Shown: positions 25,494 through 37,038 of the stretch, piece by piece
Layout of the letters: each line of letters begins with the position of its first letter
Position numbering within the stretch: the first letter of the stretch is position 1
From: Trichosphaerium sp. ATCC 40318
Taxonomy: Eukaryota > Discosea > Flabellinia > Trichosidae
Assembly (NCBI GenBank): GCA_038496445.1
Contig: JALMLS010000564.1
Location: 372,001 to 436,000 of the forward strand
Length of the DNA: 64,000 nt
Direction: 5' to 3'
Made by a program: the position numbers and the translations under genes
Notes under the pieces: generated by a model
What the model was told of the DNA's origin: nothing
The model's database searches: none
Seen by the model: the letters and a program-made list of their open reading frames with translations, nothing else

Positions 25494-26301
25494 ATGTTAT
25501 TTAGAAACTGCTTCCATGTTTTCTGCCAATATTTTGATGCTTTCTGTCTTTTTGTACTACTTGGTATTGTTATAGGATGGCCTGCTATGTCTTTAGCAGC
25601 TGCATTAGCACTTATAATTGGTACGTCCTGGTTATGGCGCTTTGCTTACATTCGTTTTAGCTATTGTAATGATTCCATTTTCTCCTTGTGTGGGATGCTG
25701 TTACGGCACATTAAATAACTCATACTGTTATATAATTATGCTGCCAATCATAATACTCTTCTACTACCCAATCTGTCTTTACCGCATAGCTGTAAACGGG
25801 TTTGATTACGGATTTTTACGCGGTATGGTTGTAAGTACCTTTGTTTACGTAATAGTAGTAGAACTCAATAATTGGAGTAATCGGTGTTGCTAAGCAATTC
25901 TTTTCTTGTTTTTTTCCTTCTTCTTTTCTTTGATTTAATACTTTGTAAACTAATGAATGATATTCTATTTAGGTATCTATAAAAGAAGTCCGACAAAATG
26001 CAAAGGAGTATGTTATTGGAGGAACAACAAGAGTAAACCTTGGTATTCCACCACATATGAAAACTTGTATGATTTGGTCTACTATTTGTATAGCTGCAAT
26101 TGTGTATGGATGTACGTTCTAATCTTACCAAAACGAAGAGATGTTTTTTTTCTCATATATATCTCGAGACTGCGACAACAAGAACTTTCAGAGTCCTTTT
26201 TTGCCTTTTTTATTTATGTTATCAACTTATTTATTTGTGCTCTTTTAGTGTTTGGAGTTGGATATATAGTTGCGATTTTTGCTGTAATGATCTCAAATTA
26301 A
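25494..26301 (+). CDS. small multipass membrane protein
   Basis: No family recognised. The first exon begins MLFRNCFHVFC and includes a hydrophobic stretch ending AMSLAAALALII. A short intron (about 40 nt, GTACGT donor) precedes AIVMIPFSPCVGCC. A second hydrophobic segment is IIMLPIIILFYYPICLY. An intron follows GFLRGMV and the frame resumes with the soluble segment VSIKEVRQNAKEYVIGG. Two more membrane segments finish the protein (MIWSTICIAAIVYG and GVGYIVAIFAVMISN). About four to five membrane helices in roughly 165 residues, Cys-rich near CVGCCYG. The start could lie further upstream. Confidence 0.55.
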
Positions 26302-26787
26302 ACAAATTTCAAAAGAATTTCACGTGCATACAGATTTAATGAATTTGATTTTTCTTCACTAGAGTTTTTAGCACATGGACTGTGACTCCTTTTGCTTAGA
26401 ATTCGAATACCTTAGTGTCTTCACAAGTTCCGTGTATATTTTATTAGAAAATAAACAAACGAAATAAAAGTTCATGGTGAACGAAGCAAAAGTGATTTTC
26501 GGCATACTTTGTTGAGCTACAGATACTATGTAGAACCTAAATGCCATCACATTAAAGTTGAAACCTTTAAATTCACAAACTAATGTGGTCCCTAGCAAAA
26601 GCCAAGGAAAACTAGGGAAATTTCTAACTATTTTAGTTTGTTGGAAATTGATAATTCAACTAGATCAATGTCCAAGCGCATAAATACGAACGTACGTCAC
26701 TTTGTAGTAAAGCTGATATAAACGACGTTTGTATTTATGCCAAACTAGCATCAAACGAGTAAAATATCACTTTTTACGCTGTGTTCA
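26302..26787. other. intergenic, no gene seen
   Basis: An A/T-rich spacer of nearly 500 bp. Short open frames here have no protein-like composition, and no RNA gene was recognised. Confidence 0.5.
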
Positions 26788-28915
26788 ATGCCCACAGACG
26801 TTATTGGGGAGGTTTGTGATAACTTGCCTGTAAGCAACGTATTTCCCCTGAGACAACTTTCTGCTGCGTTCAAAAGGCGTTTAGACAGCCGAAAATTCAT
26901 AAAGGTAAGGCTTTGAGATAGATGTCAGCTTGTTTATTCCCAAGTCGCCTTGAATCCCATTTGACTCTTTTCAAGGACTTCGTACAGTTGGCTCCATTTG
27001 TACGTTATTGTGTGATTGTAAAACGTTGGGAAGAGGTACCTGAAAAGTCACGTTTCTTTTTAGCTGATTTTTGATAAAGCGTGACCGTTTCATCAAGCCG
27101 TAGCTAAGATTGAGGAACACATAATAAGTTCAAATCCACAATACTGTCAATGTGCTATTCAGTGGTTATGTAAATGGGTTAAACATTCGAGCGGGTTTAA
27201 TAGTGACTTTGTAGCAGATGCAATGGTAAAAAAGGTAACAGGAGCACTCTTTCTTCTTTTGTTCTGATTGTGGTCCCAAAAACAGGTAGTCCTATTGTTA
27301 TCTAGTGACTTGATGATTAGAGAAAACCGTTATGTGCGCATTGGTGCTTGTAGATTGGCTAAGTCGCTTATCACAGCGTTTTCTCAAACCCAATGCTTTG
27401 ATGAGCATTTGTCAGAGAATAAAGTTATTCTCGAACAAGTGTTGCTCTTAGTTACAGATCAAAATATCAACGTTGCATCCCTTGCTTGGTACCTATTAAT
27501 CTTAGCAGTGATGTTTATTATTTTGTAGGGAAACTATTTACCAGTTCAGCAAATACGACATTTATTATGTGGAAGCACTTGAGGGAGTATGTTACAGCAT
27601 TCTTGAGCGGTTTTATGCGTTGCTATCATGCTATGAACAATCAACCACGGTCACTGCAAGAACGAAAACACTCATTTCCTTGGTTTCTAAGGTGATGGTA
27701 AAGCTGTTAGAATGTGACGACGAGTATTTTAGGACATCAGATGTTGATGAACTAGTACTCAAGGTGATTGAAGTAATTAACAAGAATTTTGAAAAGAAGG
27801 CAAGCATGGGCACATATGCGCATAAACATCTCTTTAAAATTGTGGTAATTGGAGCCAACAGTACGATCTTGTACGTTTAAATGATACACTTTTGACAACA
27901 GGCGATTTTTAGAGGCAGAGTTGAGGGGAAACAAAGAAGTCATGGAGTTCGCAATTGATCACATTTCACTCTTTCCTAAATATGCCATTGATTTGACAAC
28001 AAGTGTGTTCAAAGCAGGTGGTACTATTTCTATTTTATTCACATGCACCCTTCCCTAAATACACAGTCAGACATTACAACAACAATGATGAGCGAGGGCT
28101 TTATTAAAGCATTAAAACTCGAATATTCATATTCAGTATGTATCACTTTTTTCTTAGAACGTACAAGTTAGCTAATACTCAAAGAGTCAAAAGGCAGTAT
28201 GCCGATCCCTACAACAGCACTTGAGATTCAGTGCTTTACAAAGCGAAGCACTATTAGACACTTTATTAGAGACTGCAGAAGTACGAGAATCTTCAACTTT
28301 TCTTTTCTTCTTTTTTTCTACATTTTTTAATAGTTTCTTTACAAGAAATCATAAAGCTGGATAAAGGTTTTAACAAGTATTTTTGGAAGCTTTGCCAGCA
28401 TTGTAAAGAAAATGACTATCACAGAAGATAAAGCAAAGCGCATAAACAAATTATTAACAGACTCAGCAGAAGCAGCTATTGAAATAAGTGATCCAAAAGA
28501 TAAGTATGTTTTCATCTTAAACTACTTAGATTGTGCAACAGAAATGTTGCCTATAAAATACGGTACATGTTACATGTTTAACTATGTACCTAAATTTTCA
28601 ACTTTAGGCATGACTGACGATGACCTGGATAGTTTAGTTTTTATGTGTTTTCAAATAAGAACCATGGATTCGCCTGACGAATTTCTGACAAGAAACGCCA
28701 AACAAGCAGTGCGGTAAGCTTACATAGAACCTTTTTTACCAAAACAATGCACCCAGAGTGAACAATGGCGGAAAAATTCCACTCTTGGTGTTCTCCTAAA
28801 CATACAACATAAAATCTTACACTTCATTCAAAGGGAGCTAGCGCTATGGCATCCTGATTTCATTAAAAAACGTGCTGATGCTGAATTATTTCATTATTTC
28901 AATCCGGAAGAATGA
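26788..28915 (+). CDS. F-box-like N terminus with helical (ARM/HEAT-like) repeats
   Basis: It starts MPTDVIGEVCDNLPVSNVFP and continues LRQLSAAFKRRL, an F-box-like helix set. The rest is alpha-helical in the style of ARM/HEAT solenoids: AKIEEHIISSNPQYCQCAIQ, IRENRYVRIGACRLAKSL, KVILEQVLLLVTDQNINVAS, ARTKTLISLVSKVMVKLLEC, VIEVINKNFEKKAS. A later exon holds ILNYLDCATEMLPIKYG and GMTDDDLDSLVFMCFQ. The end is KKRADAELFHYFNPEE at TGA 28913-28915. About eight introns. No named family matched by eye; the F-box assignment is weaker than for 23681-25422. It ends tail to tail with the CKAP2-like gene. Confidence 0.5.
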
Positions 28916-29167
28916 TCGAATTAAAACACGTGTTTTGGGTAATGTGTCACCAGTAATAATGTTTTATTCATGTTGTGATGTATGTTGTACAGAATAGATA
29001 AGTTTACGTATAAATTCAAAGTTTTTATTGATAGATAGTCTCGTACAACTTTCAACTCGTTTCACAAGGACCACATCAATTAAAAATCTCACAAGGATTA
29101 ATTTGTAAACTTCGGTTTATTTTGAAGGTTTTATAGTACATGCAACACGTGACCCGTGCACCTCTTT

Positions 29168-31919
29168 CTAATATTTATTTCTACGACTCATCTTTACAGG
29201 TGTTCTTCCATCTGCACCAATATCAGAGTAACGTCCGTATCCAGGTTCAAGGCTACAAATAAAAATCAATAAAAAAACTCACTGAAACTTATTGTAAAAC
29301 GGGTTTTTCTTTTGTACGCACTTTCTTGAGTATCTCGTAGCCTCAACAATGTTTCTGAATGTCGTATATAATGTAGATCTAGAGCTCAAAGGTAATAGGT
29401 GAGGCCCATCCTCTTTAGAAGCATGTTCTTCAGAGTTTTGTGGGACTGGTCTTTTCTTTCTCTTAATTTTGATAGTACGTCTTCTACGTGGCTTCTTTTG
29501 GAAATTCTCCGGTAGAGCAGGTACAGAAAATTGCACATCATCATCACGCTCGTCAACGTCATCAATTGAGATGTTAGACTCAACGGTTGAAGTAAGTTGG
29601 TAGTCATCATCTGAATAAACTTCAACGTCAGAGTCAGAGTCAGAAACCTCAGGGTCTTCTTCTTCATCGCTGCTACTGAGGTAAGGAATCTACAAAAAAA
29701 TTAGTTCCCGAGATACAAGGAGAGAAAAGAAGGAAAAAGTGTTTGGCACGTGTATTTTCTTTGCAGAGTAAAAGATAGTGATGTTACGCGTGCCATTGTG
29801 TTTTCTTGATCATCTTCTCCGAAATCAAGGGCTTTCATAACTTCATCATCACTTTCATCTGCTCTTTCAGGTACTGCAATCCTGAACGAAACAAAAAATT
29901 AGCCACAATAGTCTTGGGAGGCTAATAAAAAACTCATAACAAAGTGCATACCTGCGTGGTTTGCCGCTAATTGACATTGGTGTCATACGCATACGAGAGT
30001 TGAAAACATGTGGAACACCTAAATAGTTGTCAGCGAATACATTAAGTGTTGGCAGAGATGTGTGAAGTGAGAATTAAATAGGTTTTTAAACATGGAAAAA
30101 AAAGAACCAATTGCAACCCACGTACGTCTTGGTGTGCTCATGTTAGGTCTTTTCTTCTGTTGAGCTTGCTGAGGTATCTCAGATTTTTGCAATTCTCTTA
30201 TTGATAAGCTCATACGTCTCAAGTTAGTAATCATATCTTCTTCTTCCTGAAAGTTGTTTATTAGTAAATTTCAAACTTACTAGCGAGAAAAGAATTAACG
30301 TACCTCTTCTGTCAAGTGGCGGGAAGTGTTAGAGAGGAAAGAAGGCTTGAGAAAAGAGAGTCAGGGTAAAGGATTGTTTGGTGTTTACTCTGTACCTTTT
30401 CATCAAAGTCTTCAAGAGAAAGTCCAGCCATTTGGTCAGCAAGATTATTTTCTTCTTGTTCGGTTACATCCGCTGCCATTGACTTTTGTGGAGTAGATGG
30501 ATTAGCTTCGACACCAAAACTCAACGCAAAGGCTATTGCGATTTGCATAATTTCTTCATCGTCTTGTTTTACTACCACCTAAGAAAAGAGCAATAAGCAA
30601 ACAATAAAACAACACCAATCTTTTCTAGAAAAAAATATGGTTTCATTTCGCGCACATCAACTACCCTCTCTGGTTGTTTAGAGTCGCTAATAGAGTTGTG
30701 CATCTTGCACAAAAAGTGACGAACACCCAAGTGAAGGAGTGTAACAGGCTAAGACATAACAGTAAGAACACAAGCAATTGCTAAAGTTGGATGTTAAATT
30801 AAATACCTGAGGCTGGAACATAGTCGCTCTATCGTAAATATCGATAACTTTAGTATAAAACCCACATCTCTCAGCGTGATTGGCGCGAATTATCCAATAA
30901 TACGCGTATGTTTGAGCTGAATAACCAAGATCCTCATTAAGAAGCATCAACTCGAATTGTTTATCAGCCTCCCAAAAATCATCGATTTTCTTTAGTTGAC
31001 AAAAAAGTAAGTAAAAAAAAATCCAAAGATGAACAAATTTTGAGCTTATTTACGTACCCAAGCCTCTATAGCTTCATTAAGTATTAGTTTATTTATCATA
31101 AAGTCGCTTACAGAGCGAATAAGGCTAAGGAGCTCTGGGTGCTTCGTCTACAAGATGAAGTAAGTCGAAAAACTTGAAGTCTACTGTGTTTTTTTTTGGT
31201 TTTTGGAAAAACGTGTACTGAAGCGGTTAGCCAATCGATGGCGGCTGGTTTCTTGTGGACAGTAATTCTCACGCCCTTGTTGCGTTTAGGGTATCGTCTG
31301 GAAGGCGCTGACATTGGAACTTGTCGATTTCTGGTTGGTTTTGACTTTGGAGTCACAGCGCGTTGTACCATGACGGATTTTCGCTTTGAAGGTTTTACCT
31401 CGTTGCTAAACGTTGATTTAGCTCACAAGCTAGTGATTATGGTCGGTTTCGTTTTTTAGCGGTTAAGAATGTATGTCACGTACTACTTTCTTTTACGCCA
31501 CATTTCAAGGTCCCGTTTGCGTTGTAGTCTTGGAGTTGCTTGTTTCATGTCTGCTACTGATGTAAACATGCCGCGCTTGGTTGAAGTTGCTGGAGCATTT
31601 ACTGAGAACGACGCTCTAGTACGCGATTGTGGTTTTGGTGTCACACTACCCAATTTTGATTTTTGAAAAGAAACGCCTCTTTTCCTTCTAGATGGCGTAC
31701 ATAGTATATTGCGCCTTATTAGAGTAAGTTCAAGCGACTATTGTAGTTTGGCACCTGTTTTCCTTCTGCTTTAACGCATCTTCGCCATACTTTCTCTTAC
31801 GCCATTCATTTAGCTGATCTAGCCTTGATAGGCCTATACTTGTATTTAATCACAGCAATTTGCGTTTGAACGGTTACAGTCTATCAAATACCTGCAGATG
31901 TGCCTTGTACGTCAGCCAT
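29168..31919 (-). CDS. CKAP2-like cytoskeleton-associated protein
   Basis: It starts MADVQGTSAG at 31919. The N-terminal part is basic and disordered, with two similar short motifs, LDQLNEWRKRKYG and DLEMWRKRK. A helical domain follows: IRSVSDFMINKLILNEAIEAW, FWEADKQFELMLLNEDLGY and YYWIIRANHAERCGFY followed by TKVIDIYDRATMFQPQ. This block resembles the CKAP2/CKAP2L C-terminal domain (pattern YWI.RA..AE..G....VI..Y..A). The rest alternates acidic exons (SSSDEEEDPEVSDSDSD) and a basic one (KKPRRRRTIKIKRKKRP). The end GADGRTPVKMSRRNKY is at TAG 29168-29170. CKAP2 proteins act on spindle microtubules; that role here is inference. A Bub1/Mad3-type TPR is an alternative, and a two-gene split cannot be excluded. 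Confidence 0.45.
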
Positions 31920-32041
31920 TATCCTTTTACAAACTCCTTGTTGGATTTGTTTTAGTTGTAACCTTGCTTATTTTGCGGTTGGCGCGAAATACAATTAATT
32001 TTTATCAACTTTATTACAAAAAAATCTATTTGACTTTCTGA

Positions 32042-33220
32042 CTAACACTTGCAGTCTTTACCGCCCGCGTTTCCTGTTCCTGGCTCATTCTTCTTTTCAG
32101 TTTGACCTAGTACAACAGTATCAGACTGATCTATTGTTTCTTCTCCGCTTGATTCTTCACTTTCGCTCTCTGCTTCTGTAACACGCTGCCTATAAATCTC
32201 TGCGAGCGCCAGTAAGCGTTTTTAAGTTATAATATCAATTTTAAACGCTATTTACCTTGTAAAATTTTTTCAAACGCTTCGTGGACGTTCTAGAAGAAAT
32301 TAAACACGCGAGTACGCATCAAATTCGAATTTAGTACCGTATTTTCCTTCGCAGACGTCTCAATGAACGCCAACCTATTTCTTTGAGCGAATTGTGTAGC
32401 TTCTTGGACAGATACAGCTCTTTGTTCTTGTACTAAGCAAAACTATTAACATTTTGACGCTTTCTCACAACGCACAATCAAGCTTATTGCCAACTAACAG
32501 AACCAAAATTCCTACCAGTACTCAACATTGTGAAGTGTTTTACTGTGTACCTGTATCCGCATGTACTACGAGCTCATCGAGCCATTTTGCACAATCCATA
32601 AAACTCTGCCTTTAGCCACGTGTTAACGAAAAGGTACTTAGTTATTTATGTGTTTTTTTTATGAACCTTGAGTCTATAGCGTATACTAACAGACAACCAT
32701 CAGCACCGCTGTAATACCTAGACGTAATTGAGATAACAAATAGTGCAAAAGGTGTACGCACTGTCTACTTAGATGCCTGAACCTATCTTGGCCAGCAGTG
32801 TCCCTTTGAAGAGTTTAAACAATATGATTTTGGGTTTTTATTTCTTTACCAGACTTGTGCTTTTACTACTTTATCAGAAATATTTATCGTCTTTATACCA
32901 AAATCTACGCCTAACAGGGGTGATAAGCAACGTAACCAAAGAGATTTTCAAAAAAAAAGTGAAGAGTTGACGAGATATAGCCTTGCTTACCAATTGTTGT
33001 CTTATGGTCTTCTGAGAATATGTTTGTGGTGTACTAGTTGAACAATAAATCAAACAAGTAATAAATTCCATACAGCGTACACGAGTCATAATATTACTCT
33101 TCCCTACCCCTTGATCTCCAATAACAAGTACTGCGCATCATGTGAGATGAAAAAAAATTATCACGTGAGATAAGCCTTCTTACTCTTAAATAAATAATCT
33201 TCAACTTCATCTTCCGCCAT
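32042..33220 (-). CDS. Rab-family small GTPase
   Basis: It regulates membrane traffic. It starts MAEDEVEDYLFK; a first intron is followed by LVIGDQGVGKSNIMTR, the P-loop (GDQGVGKS). The switch I exon reads IFSEDHKTTIG, then GVDFGIKTINISDK. Switch II is DTAGQDRFRHL, followed by YYSGADGCLLVYAIDSR. The base-specificity motif is LVGNKLD, and ETSAKE supplies the last G motif. The tail ends KDCKC, a Cys-x-Cys prenylation site for RABGGTB. The switch I/II wording is closest to the Rab7/Rab32 group, but subclass is uncertain. Introns are numerous (about eight) for a protein of roughly 210 residues. Confidence 0.9.
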
Positions 33221-33442
33221 GGTGTTGTTTGAAACGCAAATTTCCTCAGTTTGACGCTAGTTGAATTTTGTACGTGGCGCTTATAATGGCTCGTGAGCAA
33301 AATCAGAGCCAACACATAGCGAAAAATGCGAAGTATTCGATTATTACATTCACTAACAAGGCAACTTTCAGATTTCAAGCACGTGCGATTTGAAAAAAGT
33401 GTAAACAACAGAAAAAAACAAAGCTACATAGCCTCTTTATAT
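33221..33442. promoter_or_regulatory. Rab upstream region
   Basis: This 222-bp gap between the Rab start and the stop of the next minus-strand gene is the likely Rab promoter. No clear motif stands out. Confidence 0.3.
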
Positions 33443-34501
33443 TTACACTTTTTGAGCATTGACAAGTACCATATTTGCCTCTTTTACTATACTTTTAAAA
33501 TCCTTTGAAACGTGTGTCATGGATAGAACCTCGCAAATACCAGGGAACTGTTCTGGTGCATTCGCTACATCAGCGATTGTTTTTGCATACAGAGTCTCTC
33601 GAAGCGGACCAATAACTTGTTGTGATGCACCTAGAAATAGTTAAAAATAAGACGCAAAGCAGTTTTTGTACCTTTTAATTTTGTGAAGCTATCGCTTGGT
33701 TTTAGTGGCTCAGGTTCTTTGGACTTTTTCTCAATCTGAGGTCCTTCATCTTTTGGTTTTTGTTGCTCTTTTGGAACCTCTTTTGGAATAGAAGAGCCCT
33801 CAGCACTATTCTTTGGTGCACTTGGTTTATCCTTTGTTTCTGCAGGTGTACGAGATGCTGTTCTACTTTGAGAAAGGTGTTGCTGGACGCGTATAATACA
33901 GGCGTCAAGGTCAGGAATGACATTTGTTTCTTTTATGAATTTGTACTGCTCTGGGTTATTTTTGTGTATCGTAGAGAATAGCATAAGATTGCCAACGCCA
34001 GCCTTGAAAGAAATTAATAAAATGACGTCAACGCTTGTAATGTTATAAGGAATGCCGTGCCTGTTCTAGTATGTCCACAGCCGCCACTGAGAGACCAAAT
34101 TCAGTCAGTTTAGTTATTGGCTCGCTTGGAATTTCAGGTGGAGGTTCAGACACTGATAGTTGTATATCGGTTGGGTGAGGGCCTGGATCTACTTGTGGCT
34201 GCTTTACAGTAGATTTTTGCGAATTGTGCTGAGAAACGTTCCGTGGGCTGTTGTTATTTATCTCAAGCTGCTCTGTACGCGGTACGTGGTCCAGTACTGG
34301 ATCTATGTTATCTTCGCTTTTGTAATTTGGAATAAATAGTATATTATCATTCTTAGCCATTGGAATGAGCGAATAGGGCTCATTCTGTGCTTGAGCATCA
34401 TCTTGACTATCGTCTCTGTGTAGTACAACGAAAGAACCCACGCATGGGTCTACGTGTGCCTTGTCAAGTTGTTCAGACATCGCTCGCGCTTGAGAATGCA
34501 T
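33443..34501 (-). CDS. hypothetical Pro/Lys-rich protein
   Basis: Not recognised. Two in-frame ATGs are possible, at 34501 and at 34480 (MSEQLDKAHVDP). The N-terminal half is polar and disordered (PQVDPGPHPTDIQLSVSEPP). After an intron near 34000 a short ordered segment follows (AGVGNLMLFSTIHKNNPEQY, then IKETNVIPDLDACIIRVQQ). A second low-complexity stretch is rich in Pro, Lys and Glu. The last exon is helical (GPLRETLYAKTIADVANA) and ends VKEANMVLVNAQKV. PEX14 was considered from composition, but its conserved N-terminal helices are missing. The start is only 64-85 bp from the divergent TMEM69-like gene. Confidence 0.6.
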
Positions 34502-34565
34502 TCAACGAACGACAAACAATAGCTTTAAAGTCAAAACAAAGTTATTTTACCTTCTTTCACTTACA

Positions 34566-35512
34566 ATGATTCTTGCGAGAGCCTCTATTAGACAAGTATG
34601 TTCACTTTATGAGGTGCTCATAATCTTATAACGGTTTTTTACAGAGTTCGGCTTTTGTACGGCCTAAAACCAATTCTAACGTAATACGACGAATATATTC
34701 CACTAACGCAAGCTCAAAAACGAACGAGAACAATGGTGTAGTTCCAACAAATAGTAACCGCCTAAAATTACGCGAAACTGCGCTAATATACTATTAGAGG
34801 CAGGTCTGCCAAAATATATGCCCAAAATGGCTGCTACTCTTGGAGCGCTTGGCCTAGTACCTTTCCTTGGTACTGCCGCGTTGGCGCTAACTGGAACTTC
34901 ACTGTACGCGAAAATAACGGCGTCAAACCAACTTTTCGCACTCGTCTCATACTTGTGTAGGGGAATGACAGCTGTCAATTATCAAATCATGTATGGCGCT
35001 TCTATCCTTTCGTTCATGTGCGTACATAACAAGAATGGTTTGTGCCAACTTTTCTATCAGGGGCGGTGTTCACTGGGGCGTAGCTACTAAAGAGCCAGAC
35101 ACAATGAGGTTAATTAGCAACAAAGGAAATTATTTAACAGCGTTGTAGCCAAACTGGACGCTACGTTATATCGGTAATGCCTTCTTTGCTTGCAGTTGGA
35201 TGCTTAATGGGCCCACCTGAATTAGGCAAGTTTTTCTACACACATGTGTTTACTTACTGTTTCATATAGCTCTAGTAGGATTGGGCATTGGTTTTTCTTC
35301 TCTTCTTGTATACGATGTTATATCAGTCAGAGTAATGGCGCCTTGGTACCTAAAATTGAGGTACCCTTCATAAACAAAAACCACAAAGTTGTAATTTTCA
35401 CTTTTTTAGAATTCCGTTAACTGCTGGTGTACTTCTTTCGCTTGCTTGTTCGTGGTGGGGATGTTTTGATATTGACACCACAGTAGCAGCAGTATCGGCT
35501 GTCACTATGTAG
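34566..35512 (+). CDS. TMEM69-like (DUF3429) mitochondrial membrane protein
   Basis: It starts MILARASIRQ and continues after an intron as SSAFVRPKTNSNVIRRIYST, a basic, Ser-rich mitochondrial-type leader. The membrane domain begins LPKYMPKMAATLGALGLVPF, the N-terminal signature of the TMEM69/DUF3429 family. Then come NYQIMYGASILSFM, GGVHWGVATKEPD (the family's GGxHWG motif), VMPSLLAVGCLMGPPELA, VGLGIGFSSLLVYDVISVRV and IPLTAGVLLSLACSWWGCF. It ends at TAG 35510-35512. Function of the family is unknown; an inner-membrane location is expected. Five or more introns. The next small ORF starts 3 nt after the stop. Confidence 0.82.
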
Positions 35513-35515
35513 ATC

Positions 35516-35814
35516 ATGCAGTCATTGACACTAGCAATACGTAGTCATAACATTGGTCTTGGTAATTAAAAAAAGTAGCTGCGAAACTTCCATCGTTCCT
35601 AGGGATTGGTGCTGTAGGTATTCAGGAGAAAGTGTCAGGCGCTCTCTATAGTTTAGGTCAATAAAGTCGCGTTTACTCCGTCCTTTTATCTTATTTCCTT
35701 GCATGTTTCTGTAAAGGAAGAGTACACGCTATGGGTGCACTTGTCGATAGATACAGCAGAACTTGCAGACTATTAGCCGTAGAAGCACTTAACCACTACA
35801 GTGTTAACGCTTAG
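35516..35814 (+). CDS. small ORF immediately after TMEM69-like gene
   Basis: Not recognised. ATG 35516 gives MQSLTLAIRSHNIGL; a 41-nt intron (GTAATT...CCTAG) and a second intron of about 60 nt join it to GIGAVGIQEKVSGALYSLG and RVHAMGALVDRYSRTCRLLA, ending NHYSVNA at TAG 35812-35814. The product is about 66 residues, with small residues in the middle and a basic, Arg-rich C-terminal half. The 3-nt gap to the preceding stop leaves no room for a promoter, so it may be the second cistron of the same transcript or an alternative last part of the TMEM69-like gene. Confidence 0.4.
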
Positions 35815-36125
35815 CGTGGAAAAAGCGTTTATGACGCTTTGAGCAGTTTTGGCAAAGTTCCCGATTTAAAAACGTGCTCATGTGCTGAACCGGTAGGCAG
35901 GCGTTTTGCTTCTTACTCCCATATACTGAATTTTATACGCGCAGTCTGTTTGGTTGCCGCCCAAAAACAGTTTACGCGCTAAGTTAAACTAAAAAACCAC
36001 GCTTGAGGATTGTTTAGACTTGTTACATTGTTACTATTATTACATTTTAAGTTTGTTTTTACAGGTTTGTTGTTCGAGTGGTTTTGTCTTCTTTGCCGAA
36101 GTCGAATTTTAGTTATGCTGTGTTG
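35815..36125. other. intergenic, no gene seen
   Basis: About 310 bp between two converging small genes. No coding frame, RNA gene or repeat is apparent. Confidence 0.4.
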
Positions 36126-36440
36126 CTAGTTGCGTGTGGTGGGTTGGTCGGTTTGTAGGGTTTTGACTCGGCCATCTAAAAAGTCAAAAAGGCAAGTTTC
36201 CACCTCTACAAAATACTGACTGCAGTCGCAATTGTCTGCGGACGCGTCGAGCACACCAAGACCAAGCTTATCACCAGTTTTCTTATCTCGAGCATGAAAA
36301 GTAATACCAACGCCACCAGTTGTCTTGCCGAAGGGTTTGGTAGTTGCAAGCTTGATCGTGGACTTCTTTGTTGTCGATTTAATCACTCTGTTGTATGAGC
36401 GTCTGGCGAAGCTTCTGATGGATTTGATAACGGCAGACAT
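36126..36440 (-). CDS. small intronless hypothetical protein
   Basis: A single open frame of 104 residues starting MSAVIKSIRSFARRSYNRVI. The first about 35 residues are strongly basic with Lys, Arg, Ser and Thr; the second part contains a possible beta-rich segment (GGVGITFHARDKKTGDKLGL) and ends TLQTDQPTTRN. No domain is recognised. It lacks an intron, unlike most neighbours. The basic N terminus could be a mitochondrial leader or nucleic acid-binding. Confidence 0.45.
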   Translation of the reverse strand: MSAVIKSIRSFARRSYNRVIKSTTKKSTIKLATTKPFGKTTGGVGITFHARDKKTGDKLGLGVLDASADNCDCSQYFVEVETCLFDFLDGRVKTLQTDQPTTRN

Positions 36441-37038
36441 GAGGAAGAGTTTTTGGTGTTGTTGAGGTTGATAATTGTGACTTTCTCGATATGGTCAAGA
36501 ATTCTTTAATTAACTTTTTTATTTAGCTTATCTCGAAAAAATATTTGTTCGGCTCCAGTTTCTTTTTGGCTCTGCAAACGCCATGATATTGGACACCAGT
36601 TTAGCTCGGTGGCGTTAAGGGTTGTTATTTTAGAAACAAAACTGCGTAATTTTCAAAGTAGTTGTAACATTGTGAAAGCACCTTCCCACGCGTAGAAGCT
36701 GTCTTAGAACTTTGTCTGATTCGTTTTTAGTATGCAGTACTTTTTCTTGATTTTGTAGACTGTATTTTTATCAGGTGTGATATCATAAAATGCGTGCTTG
36801 AACCTCAAGACAAGTATAATTGTAATGGCTTTGTACGTTACAATTTCTCAAGGTTTTCGGGTACTTTTTGCAAGTAAAGTCTTTCGACTTCTCTACTCGT
36901 ACCATTGAACCTCACGCATTGTATAACACCAATGAATCTGTACGGTGATAGTAAGAAAACTCGTGTAGCTTTTTTATGAAACTACACGAGTAAAACGCAC
37001 AAATCCCAAAGAATACACCATACTCGAAGCACATCATC
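36441..37038. other. intergenic, 600 bp with a strong inverted repeat
   Basis: No gene is seen between the small ORF (minus) and the kinase (plus), which are divergent. The notable element is the perfect 9-bp inverted repeat at 36960-36990, about 50 bp upstream of the kinase ATG. Confidence 0.5.
36960..36990. repeat. perfect inverted repeat
   Basis: CTCGTGTAG at 36960-36968 and its exact reverse complement CTACACGAG at 36982-36990 flank a 13-nt A/T-rich spacer. Transcribed, it would form a 9-bp stem in the kinase 5' UTR; as DNA it could bind a dimeric factor. Confidence 0.75.

Noticed and set aside
33443-34501. PEX14-like peroxin
   Set aside because: Only the Pro/Lys/Glu-rich composition fits; the conserved N-terminal helical motif and membrane segment are absent.
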